From Pontederia crassipes (taxonomy: Eukaryota; Streptophyta; Magnoliopsida; Commelinales; Pontederiaceae): a DNA stretch of 64,000 bases. Under the pieces are notes generated by a model, which was not told the DNA's origin, made no database searches, and worked only from the letters and a program-made list of their open reading frames with translations. The translations under genes were made by a program, and so were the position numbers. Of the stretch, positions 11,747 to 22,789 are shown one piece after another. Within the stretch, counting starts at the first letter, position 1; every line of letters starts with the position of its first letter. The stretch lies in NCBI GenBank assembly GCA_030549335.1, contig JAUKPH010000018.1:2480001-2544000 (forward strand), written 5' to 3'.

Positions 11747-12139
11747 CGACCACGGAGCTCTTCTCGCTCCATCCTACCCAACCCCCTCTCCCTCGACATC
11801 TTCCTCGTTGGCCCCGCCGGGTACCGCTGGCCTGGTGGCACCGATGCGTTCCTCGCTGATCCGCCGCCCTCGTGGGTGGTGCTCAGTGTGTGGAACTCCA
11901 AGGAAGTGTTCCAACTGGAGGTGCGCGGGGCCAAGCAGCTGCGGAGGGGGATTGCCACCCGAGCAGGGTGTTGGATCGGGCAGCATCGTGGCTCGGATTC
12001 CCTCGATCCCGGACCTCTTCCGCCCCTTTGGTCTCTACTTCTTGTACGGCGTGGGGCCCGTGTCCCGGTTCGGCAGAGCTCGTCATGACGCTCTGCTGGC
12101 ACGCCCACAACATGGCTCACAAGATGTCGTGTCCCTCGC

Positions 12140-12405
12140 CCCTAGGGGTACCGCGTGCCGCTTCCTCGGACGGCCAGCCACGACCGCGTCTGGTTCGCCA
12201 ATGCGCCCTCCAAGCGGCTCAGCGTGGCCAAGAAGAACAAGAATTGGGTGCGAGTTGAGGGGGAATGGCTGATGTTTCCCGGTGGGGGTACATCGTTTCC
12301 TGATGAGGTAAAGCGGTACGTGAGCGAGATGATCAAGCAGGCGCCGCCGCACGACGGGGAGATCTAGATGGTTTTGGACGTTGGTTGTGGGGCGAGCGTC
12401 CGGAA
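12140..12405 (+). pseudogene. Captured PMT-family methyltransferase fragment
   Basis: The frame from 12149 reads YRVPLPRTASHDRVWFANAP, NWVRVEGEWLMFPGGGTSFP and, after a TAG stop, VLDVGCGAS. FPGGGT followed by VLDVGCG (SAM-binding motif I) is characteristic of the plant DUF248/PMT putative methyltransferases of the Golgi. Only the N-terminal edge of the methyltransferase domain is present, next to the right terminal repeat. The GC-rich piece at about 11760-12120 between the two captured fragments was not recognised. Confidence 0.72.
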
Positions 12406-12971
12406 CCGGCCAGCTGCGGTGGCTCCAGAGGTCGCCCGGCCGACGCCCCCTTGTCGGTGTTAGCAGGGGCGTTGCCCCTGCATTTTCTTTTTTATTATTT
12501 TTATATTTATTATGTATTATTTTAAAGGTTAGAGGGGTAATTTGGACTTTTCATAAATAAAAAAGAAATTAACGAAAAATATGACAGAATTGGACAGAAT
12601 AATCAAATTAGAAAAATCGTGATAGTTTAGGGACCAAAAAATGAAGTTCGTAGTTTGAGATTAGATATGAAAAATCGTAATAGTTTAGGGATAGTTTGAA
12701 AAAATAACCCTTCTTGTTATTTTTATTTTTATTATATTTATTAAATGAATAATTTTTTTCGTGCGACTTGAAATAAATGTTCACTTTTTTCTTGGTCCAA
12801 GGTAATATAGTCATTTAATAAATATAAATTAAAAATAATAGAAAAATTAATTGAATAGGACAAATGAATTAAAGTGAAAATTGTGACATAGCTTATAGGA
12901 CAATAAATTTATATGCTAGTGACAAATGCAAAAAATCGCTACATTTCATGAGAAATTTAAAAAATTAATCC

Positions 12972-14200
12972 TAGAAAAATAAAAAAATAAAGAGGTTAAT
13001 AGAATCAGAGTAAATTACGATTTCCTAGAAATAGCTATATAATGAAGAAGATTGAAGAAATTAACCCAAAAACAGAAGTCAATGAAGTTAACGTTGAAAT
13101 GTTGAATGTTAGTTGCTCCTTCAATTGAGGTCCGTTGGGGCGACTTGGCGCCAGCGTGGAAATGAAACGAGCCCCACGCGTCGTACGGCGTCCCAAGGTA
13201 TTATTCCTCCATACTCCATCGGAGGAGCGGAATATGCCGAATAATTATAATAATATTACTAATTAAGGACGGCTCCCCGCCGCGTCGGCCAAATCAAATT
13301 TGATCGCCATCTAGCACTTCAACCTCACAGTTTCGAACTTATAACATCATTGCCCCTCCTCCCCAATTAGTTATAATTCTAACTAATATTAATAAAATAT
13401 TATTATTGTTATTTACAGTTATAATTATAATTAAATAGGATGTCATTAATGATAATTGTGAAATTCAATGTCTTCATTTGTCATTAAAATAAACTAAAGT
13501 GAAAGTTACACCAGATATATTAAATTAAATTAAATAAAGATCATTAATTCAAAAAAATTAAAGGAAAAAAATGGTGAAACGAGAGAGCTTTAAAATTAAT
13601 TAAAAAATGTCAAGATTATATATTATGTATAGATATAGGTTATAATTAGTATTAGTAAAATATTATTATTGTTATTTCTAGAAAAAAAAGTAAGAGTATA
13701 TAAACAAACTCGGCTATTGAATCTGGACTTTATCATTTAGATCTTTAAACAGTTTTTTTAATGTAAAATGTTGATCCTATTTGTAATAACCACTTATAAA
13801 ATGACGTCATAGTGCAGAAATGGGTTTTAGTAATATTATTAATTATATAGTTGGTCAAGAAGTTATCACAGGTAAGAAAATAATTTCTGATGGATAAATA
13901 TAAATTTACGACGTCATATTTTTTTTTACAATTTCAAAATAAATTGATAGTGACATAAGACCAGATTTTACAACATTTACAACCTCTGTCAAAATAAATT
14001 TTCATATTACATCATATATTTGCACTAAAGTACATTTTACGGATATTTTAATCAATCTTGACAAATTAATTGGAGAAAAAATAATTTAATAAAATCGATA
14101 AAAGCCTTGTGGGAGTGGCAAATCTGTAATTAAATTACTATGAAAGTCGAAAGATTTGGAAGATCTAATAACTCCCGACAGCGACGATGTGATCCCGCAG
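12972..14200. other. AT-rich spacer upstream of G3P permease
   Basis: No gene was seen. A GC-richer island at about 13125-13330 stands out. A ~45-bp motif (ATATTATTATTGTTATTT core) occurs twice, at about 13370-13422 and 13637-13682. The promoter of the downstream permease is expected near 14.0-14.2 kb, but no convincing TATA box was identified. Confidence 0.5.
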
Positions 14201-14224
14201 TTTTGAATAAAGCCTAAAGACTTT

Positions 14225-14408
14225 TGATGACCTCCAAAGCTTCCACTTCGTCTTTAATATTCTTTCTTTCTTTTCTCTCTCTCTTTCCTTCCTTCGTTCT
14301 TTCTTTCTTGTTTCTCTCTCCTGTTCTTCTGCATCAATCACGAAAGCTAAAAGAAGGAAGCGGAGGCAGCAGGCAGCCAAAAATCCGACGTTTAACCCAT
14401 TTTATCAG
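14225..14408 (+). other. 5' UTR exon of the G3P permease gene (inferred)
   Basis: A pyrimidine-rich leader with runs of CTTTCTTTC/TCTCTC at 14255-14330 ends at TTATCAG|GTAACATG, a good splice donor at 14409. The matching acceptor would be TTTCCTATTTCCAG at 18372-18385, just upstream of the ATG at 18483. A long first intron in the 5' UTR is common in plant transporter genes. The left border is uncertain. Confidence 0.5.
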
Positions 14409-15603
14409 GTAACATGACATGCATCCCATTCCAATTCAACACAAATTTCTATCCTCATTCTGATTTAGTTGCGTTCTCATGTGATTTCTTCCCTTTGACT
14501 GCGCGAGCTGTTTCAAGTTCATGCGCTGTCTGTAGCTCTTGTAAATTACGATCAGGAAAAATGATTCATTCAGTTCAGCCTTTTTTTTTCTTTTGATGCA
14601 TCAGTTTTGCGATGTTTGCGCGATTAATACGCGATCGTATGGTTTCTAATGCATATTTGGGCCTCTCTGTCTTCATTTGGTTGATCACAAAGAACACTGA
14701 TTGTTTCTTGATGATGATCAGAATCTCCTTTTTGCCTCTCTCTGTAAAGAACATGCTGAAAGCTAGTCATCTCTCCCTGTTCTTTTGTTTTTCCTCTGGA
14801 ACAGTTCAATTGATATAAATTCCTCCAGCTTCTATGCTAGAAGTTTGTATTTTTTTTTCTTTTACTATTGATGATTGGCTGGTATCAAACATATCAAAGT
14901 TTCAATCTTGCCCCTAATAGTTCCTAATTTGTTGAACTCAGACATTTTTTTTTAATTCAGCAAATGAATATGTAATATCTACAGCAGAATTCTTAGCCAC
15001 AAAATAAGTCTACCTTGCACCTATAAAATGTTCCGCTCATCTCATAGCCACAAAGTTGCCTGCTTTGCGGTTAATAATTTTGCAATTATATAAACTGTTG
15101 CAGTATTCTCATTAATCACTTTCTATTTATAGAAGAACTTGGTTTGTGCTAAAAAGTTTGTTACTTATGGTGACGGCTACAGATTGCAAATTTGTTGAGT
15201 AAAAACAGCAGGTGCTTGCATTTCTCTTAGTTGCTAACTTCCGGGTGAAGGAATTGTTTAAAAATATCGTTCAAGTACAACTCTTGTTGTTGCATAAAAT
15301 TTTATAAAGGTCAACTTTCCAAGGAGTGAAATGATGAGTTTAAGACTGGTTCAATAGCTTTGCAATAATATTTTATGCAGTGTCTTATTGTTGGTTCTGG
15401 ATGACAAGTAGGTGGTCAACTAAGAATTGATGTTATTTAAAAGCTGGCATTGGAGCTATACATCAAACTTTGTCCTTGCAATTTGATCTACCTGTCCAAA
15501 AGTTAGAGCTTTTTGCCATTTGCTATCTGCAGGTTTGTTGAGTACCTTTCCTCCCTTGGGTTTCTTTATCATGAAGGGAATGCTAGAAAATTTTTTTTCT
15601 TTT

Positions 15604-15678
15604 ATCTTCCCGGTGAATTAGCCGACCCCACCTAGTGGGATAAGGCTTTGTTGTTGTTGTATCTTCCCGGTGAATTAG
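15604..15678 (+). mobile_element. Tail-only RTE LINE insertion with 18-bp target duplication
   Basis: A 39-bp insert (15622-15660; CCGACCCCACCTAGTGGG, ATAAGGCTTTG, then TTG repeats) is flanked by perfect direct repeats ATCTTCCCGGTGAATTAG at 15604-15621 and 15661-15678. The insert matches the last bases of the LINE at 17660-17699. It is therefore an extremely 5'-truncated retroinsertion or a very short SINE using the same tail. Confidence 0.85.
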
Positions 15679-15800
15679 AAACAGAGAGACGAAAATCTAA
15701 GGGCAATATAGTTATGGATTGTAAAATGTAACATTTCTGTTGAAGTGAGGCTGATTATTTCATTTACAAAAAATACTCAATTGTTTCATGTTCATTTTCA

Positions 15801-16010
15801 CTAACTGCCTTCTTAGCCTCCCTTTTCGCCAAACGATACTTTTCCCAATTGTCAGAACTATTGTCCAAGTGTATCGCCTTGAAACAATTCTTCTTATTAA
15901 GAAAAGGTGCGTAATAAGAAGAATTATTTCAAGGCGATATACTTGGACAATAGTTCTGACAATTGGGAAAAGTATCGTTTGGCGAAAAGGGAGGCTAAGA
16001 AGGCAGTTAG
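15801..16010. repeat. Snap-back inverted duplication at the LINE 5' end
   Basis: Bases 15801-15899 are the reverse complement of 15912-16010 with only two mismatches over 99 bp, separated by a 12-bp spacer. The outer arm starts exactly at the target duplication. Only the inner arm is in the coding orientation of the LINE. Confidence 0.93.
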
Positions 16011-17672
16011 TGATGCTCGTGCTAAAGCATATGAGGGGTTTTATAAAGAGTTAGGGACAAAGGCTGGTGAACAAAGGATTTACAAGATTGCAAGGAATAA
16101 AGAGAAGGAGTCGAGAGATTTGGATGTGAAGGTTCCCGTTGTGATTTGGAGGACTTGACAGTTAGCGAATGTGAGCTTAATAGGTCATTTTATCGTAGAA
16201 TTAGAGTCTCGGAGGTTAGCGAAGCTCTTAAGAAAATGGAGAATGGTAAAGCCGTTGGACCGGATGGTATACCGATTGAAGTTTGAAAATGTTTAGGAGA
16301 AAAATGTGTGTTGTGGTTATGTAAACTATTTAATGAGATTTTACGATCGAAAAAGATGCCTGATGATTGGAGATTAAGTACATTAGTTTCTACTTACAAA
16401 AATAAAGGGGATATTCAGAATTGTGCAAATTATAGAGGGATTAAACTTATGAGTCACACAATGAAATTATGGGAAAAAGTGATTGAGCATAGATTGAGAA
16501 TGGAGACTAGTATTTCTGAGAGACAATTTGGGTTCATGCCAGGAAGATCCACTACAGAGGCGATTTATTTACTAAGGGGGATGATGGAGAAGTATCGAAG
16601 TAGGAGAAGAAACTTACATATGGCTTTCATTGACTTAGAGAAGGCGTATGATCGGGTACCAAGGGATGTACTTTGGAAAGCCTTACAAAAGAAGAGGGTG
16701 AGTGTTGCCTACATTAAGGTAATACAAGATATGTACGATGGGGCATTGACTAGGGTTAGGACACCCGGAGGTGAGACAAATGAATTTCCTATAGGAATTG
16801 GCTTACATCAAGGATCAGCTTTAAGCCCGTATCTATTTAACTTAGTTATCGATGCTATAACCGAGAGTATCACATAGGAGGTACCTAAGTGCATGCTATT
16901 TGCGGATGATATAGTACTTTTAGCGGATTCAAGAGAAGAGATTAATACAAAATTGGAAATATGGAGAAATACGTTGGAGTCAAAGGGTTTTCGTTTAAGT
17001 AGGAATAAAACAGAATATATGCATAGCAATTTCACAAATAAACAACTTAGAGACGATTTAAAAGTTAGGCTTGGGGATGATATAATTCCTCAAGTGACAA
17101 AGTTTAAATATTTAGGATCAATTGTAAGACAAGATGGTGAGATTGATGACGATGTTAATCATAAAATTCAAGCTGGTTGGTGTAAGTGGAGGAAAGCCAT
17201 TGGAGTTCTTTGTGATAGAAAAGTACCCAATAAAGTTAAAGGAAAATTCTATCGTACTGCTATAAGGCCAGCAGTGTTATATGGTAGTGAATGTTGGGCT
17301 ATGAAGGGACAACATGAACGTAAAGTGGGGGTAGCCGAAATGAGGATGTTGAGATGGATGTGTGGTCATACAAGATTAGATAAGATTAGGAATGATCATA
17401 TACGTGAACGAGTCGGAGTGGCTCCTATTAGTGAGAAAATGGTAGAGAATCGTTTGAGATTGTTTGGTCATGTTCAGAGAAGACCATTAGATGCGCCAGT
17501 AAGAAGAGTAGATCAAATAATCTGGAGTCCGATTAAAAGAGGGAGAGGAAGGCCAAGGCGGACACTTGGCGAACTAATAGAGCAAGATCTATTGGTGAAT
17601 AATATACCGAAAGGTTTGGTTACTAATAGAGCGGAATGGCGTCGTATGATCCATGTAGCCGACCCCACCTAG
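15907..17672 (+). pseudogene. RTE LINE reverse transcriptase, degenerate
   Basis: Frames show WEKYRLAKREAKKAVSDARA (15960-16020), then after an internal deletion and frame change SEALKKMENGKAVGPDGIP (16210-16280). The RT motifs NYRGIKLMS, FMPGRSTTEAI, AFIDLEKAYDRVPR, GLHQGSALSP and the catalytic box FADDIVL (16900) follow, then the thumb and C-terminal region RLRLFGHVQRRP. A Trp codon is replaced by TGA at 16284-16286, and TAG interrupts between ITESIT and the FADD box at 16875. The endonuclease domain is absent because of 5' truncation. It cannot encode a functional enzyme. Confidence 0.9.
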
Positions 17673-17841
17673 TGGGATAAGGCTTTGTTGTTGTTGTTGT
17701 TTCATGTTCATTTTCAGTGAACATATGGATTCATGTTCCAGTGAGCATCATATTTAAATTGCTTACTCATTCTTTCAAAGTATTTAATCTATTGTTTGTA
17801 CTCTTTTTATGTGAATCAGCATTTGAAAGGTAATATCTCTC

Positions 17842-17919
17842 GTTGTTCATAACAGCCCTTAGCCGACCCCACCTAGTGGGATAAGGCTTTGTTGTTGTTG
17901 TTGTTCATAACAGCCCTTA
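17842..17919 (+). mobile_element. Second tail-only RTE LINE insertion with target duplication
   Basis: The LINE tail (GCCGACCCCACCTAGTGGG..., about 39-45 bp) is flanked by GTTGTTCATAACAGCCCTTA (17842-17861) and the same sequence ending at 17919. The 3' boundary is ambiguous by a few bases because the TTG tail merges with the TTG at the duplication start. It is the third insertion of the same tail in this intron. Confidence 0.85.
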
Positions 17920-18385
17920 TTGTCTGTCTTGTCATATTTGTTGCACTAAGCGTATTTCTATTTCGTATCTTCTTATGCTATTTTGATCTTCATGCTTTCA
18001 TAAGTTACACCTTGGTTTTTTTTGTTGAATATATTAACATCTTGTGACAATACTATATAACCATCACATAGATTGTCTCTCAAATGAACTCATGAACTGA
18101 GATGCTAAGTATTTGTGCATTCCAACTTTGATTATGTCCTCCCTTTAAAACTTTATTTGGAAATCCTGCCTTTGGAATATTAGAGTTAAGTTAGATGCAA
18201 TACTATTAAAAAGGTCTAAAAACTAAAAGGACGTAATTGATTGAACTTATGATACAGATAATTGGAATGTGTTGGATACTCGCTTTCTAAATCAAAATAT
18301 GTGAATCAAGGAATTCATTACTTTGATTGAATGGTACTTTGGATCATATAGTTTCTAACAATCTATTTTCTTTTCCTATTTCCAG
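17920..18385 (+). other. 3' part of permease intron 1
   Basis: AT-rich intron sequence without recognisable elements. It ends in the polypyrimidine tract and acceptor TTTCCTATTTCCAG at 18385. Confidence 0.55.
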
Positions 18386-18482
18386 TATATGTGCCTGATC
18401 ACGAAGAAAAAGACAAGTCTTTCAGACTTCCGAGGGTGCAGTATTATCTCACAAATTTTGCAGCATTTGAAGTCAAATAGGA

Positions 18483-21086
18483 ATGTCTCAATCAGCACAA
18501 AGCAAGAAGCCGCTAGGCACTGTGTTCTTAGAATATATGGGCATTTCTCCTTCCCGCAGGCAATACAAGGCTATGGTGTTGGTCTTGACATTTCTTGCAT
18601 ATGCTAGCTATCATGCTACCAGAAAAACCACTAGTATAGTCAAAAGTGTCCTTGATCCGAAGACATCAGCATTGGAATTCTCTCCACGGGCAAGCTTATA
18701 CTTTCCACCAGGATTCAACTATGGACTTGGAAAACCAGGAGAAACAAGTGGTTGGGCTCCATTCAATAGCTCGGATGGGAATTCTCTTCTTGGAATCATT
18801 GATTTGGCCTTCCTTTCTGTTTACTCCTTCGGAATGTTCTTTGCTGGGCATTTGGGTGATCGTTTGGATTTGAGAATTCTGTTGACAATAGGAATGACTG
18901 GAACTGCTCTATTCACCACTCTCTTTGGAGTTGGTTACTGGCTAAATATTCATAGTTTCTATTACTTCTTGTTGATTCAGATGCTTGCTGGTCTGTTTCA
19001 ATCATCAGGCTGGCCGTCAGTTGTGGCAGTTGTCGGTAACTGGTTTGGGAAGAAAAAGAGGGGGTTGATAATGGGAATTTGGAATTCACATACCTCGGTT
19101 GGGAATATCTGTGGATCATTGCTTGCCTCGGTTTTGCTAAAATATGGATGGGGCTGGTCATTTGCAATCCCTGGTCTTCTCATGGCTCTTGTCGGATTGG
19201 CAGTGTTTCTACTTTTACCAGTTAGTCCTCAGGTTGTGGGAGCTGTAAAGGGGAATCACATTCCAAAGCCTCTTGAGAAGAGCGATACCACTGTGCCTCT
19301 CCTAGATGAAGGAACAGAAAATGGAGGAGATCATGCCGTAGGTTTCTTGGAAGCATGGAGGATTCCTGGTGTGGCATCATTTGCACTGTCTTTTCTTTTG
19401 TAAATTGGTTGCTTATACTTTCCTCTACTGGTTACCATTTTACATTAGCCATACAGGTAACTTTCCTTCTCCTGGATATGTTTATCTCGTCAATGAACTA
19501 CTGCATTTGTCTATAGATTTACCATTTGATATTCTAGTGTTCTCAAATGTTTACTATATCTTAGTTTAACCGTCTTCTTGAGTCACTATTTGCATATTTG
19601 TTGATAAGTATATGTAAATTATGAGAACATCATAAGATATTTTGAGGAATAAGGTAATTTCTTGAAAAAAGCATATGAGTGAGGTCTAAGACTCCAAAAG
19701 GGACCTAAGTGGCTTCCGTTTTAATCCTCTTAATTCATCTCCTTGAATCCTTTTCTCTATCACTGTCTTGTTGTCAGCTCCTAAGGAAATCTGGGTAGAA
19801 CTTTCTGATGATGGTTGGAGGCAATGCTTCAATCTCTATACATATTTGAAAAGACAAATATGATATGTCTCAACTGATTCTCCTTCCTTTTCAGTATTAA
19901 CATATTTTAACTCGTTCTAAGATCGAATGCTGAGAATAGATAAAAATTGAGATGTTTCAAGGAAATGTTTCTGTGATTTTATGGACTTCAATTGCGGGTC
20001 AGCTTCCAAATCTGTATACCTGGCTTCCAACTCTGCATTAATGCTAGTGGATAGAAAATACGACACAAAATTATTCAAAGAGAAATTTCCCTGGGTGTTT
20101 TCCTGGATTCTCAGTTTTCTTGGCATAGCTGCTGTTCCTCTATGGTGATCAACCATTATGCTATATCAAACCACTGCCATTTAATCATAGAGTAAAAAAA
20201 GAAAGTTATCCTTGTCATAATTAGTTATTGATCTAGCTGTCATTCATGTGTTCTAGAAGAGATTCGTTGCGCAATGCCACATTTCTAATTTTCGGGCATT
20301 CCAAATATGCAAATGATTCAGCTTTACTGGTGAAGATGGATATACACACCTTTTATTTTGTCTAGACAATCTGAGAATTGTTTTTATTTTTTTTTTCATA
20401 CTGAATATTATGGTTGTAGAAATGGACCTTTGTCTATATGTAATATGTATAGACCATCATTCAGCCGATGAGTACATAATCTGGCCTCTAATGTCTTGTT
20501 AATAATTAATGCAGCTATCGATGGCCATTATCTCTCAGATTCAGGAGCAGGATTTCTGTCAACACTTTTTGATGTTGGAGGAATTGTAGGCGGTATCCTT
20601 GCTGGTCACATTTCCGACCACCTTGACGCGCGAGCTATTACAGCTGCCGGTTTCATGTACTGTGCAATCCCTGCTCTCCTATTCTACCGCGTCTACGGGA
20701 GCATCTCACTCTTCTGGAATGTTACACTCATGTTCATCGCTGGGATGTTTGTAAATGGCCCATATGCATTGATAACAACTGCAGTATCTGCTGACCTCGG
20801 TACACATAGCTCCCTCAAAGGAAACTCAAGGGCACTTGCTACGGTTACTGCAATCATCGATGGAACTGGTTCGATTGGTGCAGCTGTTGGACCATTGCTT
20901 ACTGGGTATATTTCAACTGTGAGTTGGAATGGGGTGTTTTCCATGTTGATGTTTGCAGCACTTGTGGCTGGGCTCCTGCTAACCAAACTTGTTATCGCCG
21001 AGGTCCAAACGAAAATTGAGGCTTCCAGGTTACACAATGTATTTTGTGTATCCAGACCTGCCTTGGTGGTTGTTCCTGAAGTGTGA
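18483..21086 (+). CDS. Glycerol-3-phosphate permease (MFS, OPA family), one apparent frameshift
   Basis: The likely product exchanges sn-glycerol 3-phosphate for phosphate across a membrane; in plants this family (G3Pp1-5) is tied to phosphate starvation. Coding exons are 18483-19456 and 20515-21086, with donor G|GTAACT and acceptor TTAATGCAG. Joined they give [12 protein letters not shown] in frame. Visible family features include [13 protein letters not shown] near residue 40, [46 protein letters not shown] and, in exon 2, [24 protein letters not shown] and [12 protein letters not shown]. Twelve membrane segments are expected. At 19387-19390 the frame shifts: ASFAL continues as [15 protein letters not shown] only if a TG pair is restored (CTGTGT to CTGT). 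With it the protein would be about 515 residues, the family length; as written it stops at 19403. This is either a real null allele or a sequence error. Chloroplast phosphate translocators are a less likely alternative. Confidence 0.9.
19457..20514 (+). other. Intron 2 of the G3P permease gene
   Basis: A GT...AG intron of 1058 bp. I see no repeat or gene in it. The short open frames there resemble no known protein. Confidence 0.75.
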
Positions 21087-22092
21087 TCAAACAAAATATG
21101 CCTCCAATATCATCAAGGATAGTTGGTGTATGCTTCTTCATATTAAATAGTCTATAATTTCTTTACTAATTGATCACCTTCCTTATATAAACCTTACAAA
21201 ATCTGGTGTATGACAATTTGCACATTGGCTCTTCCAAGTATGATCAGGGGATTGTCATACTCTGCAGAATTCATGTGGCTCTTCATTCATTTGATTTCTT
21301 TTCTGATTTAGGCGTTGTAAATTCGACATTCCCACTTGTCAGTTGTCCTTTTTCTATTCCATTCTTTGTTTTGTAAATTCCCATGCCATTCGGCTAGGGG
21401 ACAATCATTGATGTAAGTACAAGACCATATGTTTTCCGTCAAAGTTGAAAAAAGTTATAAGATCACTTGTATTTTTCTCCCTACATGTATCATATCGTGC
21501 ATTGTTTGCATCTGTTCCACAGTAGACTTATTCATAGCTACTCTCACATACTTCACCAGTACTATCTGTATGTGCATTTTTCAATCCTTGAATCAATTGA
21601 CAGTCTCCCGATATCTTTCAGACAGTTTGTTTAAACATTTCAACAGTAGGCAGTTTGTTGAATTATTACCATTAATTAGTTGAAACCTTTCAACATACTA
21701 TGCGCTTGGTACATGATCCTTTCAGTATGCACTTGTAGACAGAGAGGGAACTATACAGAGGTTGGGGTGTGTGACCTTTATATATATATATATATTGTAT
21801 ATATATCAGGGAAAATGATGATGTACACATTCATAGTTCATACTTATCAATAATATATATTGTATATATATCAGGGAAAATGATGATGTACATTATTGAT
21901 ATATCCTCGTATAGCAGCACAGCACCTCCTCTCCTATGTGCTACTTTGTCAATTCATTTTGATCCTTTTATTTATTATGACAATAAAAAAGGTGACATAT
22001 CAGTGATTAAATTTCACTAAATACCCTTCAATTTTAGGCTCTTTCCTAATTCTATCTCTTAAATTTACTTTGTAACTAAAATATCCTCCTAC
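21087..22092 (+). other. 3' UTR and spacer with short tandem duplication
   Basis: The permease 3' UTR starts here. At about 21780-21900 an imperfect duplication of roughly 60 bp occurs (two copies of TATATATCAGGGAAAATGATG, each beside a TATA run). Otherwise AT-rich, with no gene seen. Confidence 0.6.
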
Positions 22093-22550
22093 CACTATAA
22101 GAAAATTGGCGATTAGCGACCCAAGACTAGCGACGTTAAGGAGGCGCTATTACGTCTCCGTGATGAAGAGCGTCTCATTCGCGTCCAACTAGCGCCGCAT
22201 TTGTGGGACGCTGGAAATCGGTGGCTACTGACGTCGCAATAGACTCAAAGGAAATGAGACGCTACTAGCACCACATGTTGACGCTATCTCCATATTATTA
22301 AGACGCGTGGTTTCCGGCTGTGCGCAGAAGAAATGCGTCGCTACGTCGACGCGCAAGTGGCGCTAGGTCTGAGGCGCTATTTCGGCGCCCACGAGTCGCT
22401 AATGTAGGCGTTAGGAAGGCGCTGAAGTGACGTAAATATGATGGTATACGCGTCATCAATGAGACACGAATATGACGCTAAGAACGATATATTTAACTCA
22501 GCGTCGACTACCTTTGCGACGAGAATAAGACGCTATGGAGTCGCTACTTG
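22093..22550. repeat. CACTA 3 subterminal repeats (left end)
   Basis: Roughly twenty short copies of GCGCTA/GACGCTA/TAGCGAC and complements occur in 450 bp next to the CACTA terminus. This density is typical of binding-site arrays of CACTA elements. Confidence 0.8.
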
Positions 22551-22789
22551 CAAAAAATTTTTACCCGTACAAGCCTCATTTTTTCCCCTTCTCACATCAT
22601 ACAATTATATAATGCATATAAAAATGCATTGATATTCATCACAGGCAATATAAAAGCATCACAGACATAATATTTAAAGTAAGAATACGAAAAGTAATAA
22701 ACCGAACTAACAAACTATATGTATATTTAAATCTATAAGTAACAAAAGCATAGTTTGTATTCATGATTTATTTCTATCCTAGGTTTGGG

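Larger units (their letters stand above)
11055..12710. mobile_element. Pack-MULE with captured gene fragments
   Basis: Long AT-rich terminal inverted repeats (about 11055-11300 and 12487-12710) bracket a GC-rich interior. The repeats share motifs such as 'aaccctaaactatgaacttcat' and its complement. A perfect 9-bp duplication, TTCTTGTTA, flanks the element (11046-11054 and 12711-12719), which is diagnostic of Mutator-like elements. The interior contains pieces of host genes and no transposase, hence a Pack-MULE. The terminal repeats resemble those of the fold-back element at 34254-34962, so both belong to one family. Confidence 0.88.
10932..12971. mobile_element. Small inverted-repeat element hosting the Pack-MULE
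   Basis: The left arm (10932-11045) starts GATTAATTTCTTAAA, and the right arm (about 12850-12971) is its inverted, diverged copy ending TTTAAAAAATTAATCC. Both arms carry the same internal landmark (tagcgattttttg / caaaaaatcgcta). Removing the inner insertion leaves an element of roughly 380 bp. No clear target duplication was found, so its superfamily is open; a MULE-type MITE is the best guess. Confidence 0.55.
15784..17716 (+). mobile_element. RTE-type LINE in permease intron 1
   Basis: A decayed non-LTR retrotransposon is flanked by a perfect 17-bp duplication TTTCATGTTCATTTTCA (15784-15800 and 17700-17716). Its 3' end is a TTG microsatellite rather than poly(A), which together with the RT sequence points to the RTE clade. 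The 5' end is a 99-bp inverted duplication (see separate feature). It lies in the sense orientation relative to the host gene. Confidence 0.9.

Noticed and set aside
11485..12352. Several 60-211-codon frames on both strands of the Pack-MULE interior
   Set aside because: GC-rich sequence with few stops. Only the LEA_2-like and PMT-like plus-strand segments show recognisable motifs; the rest are shadows.
14165..14412. Short frames over the CT-rich leader at 14.2-14.4 kb as a small gene
   Set aside because: They are translations of the TTTCTTTC/TCTCTC leader, which fits a 5' UTR exon of the permease.
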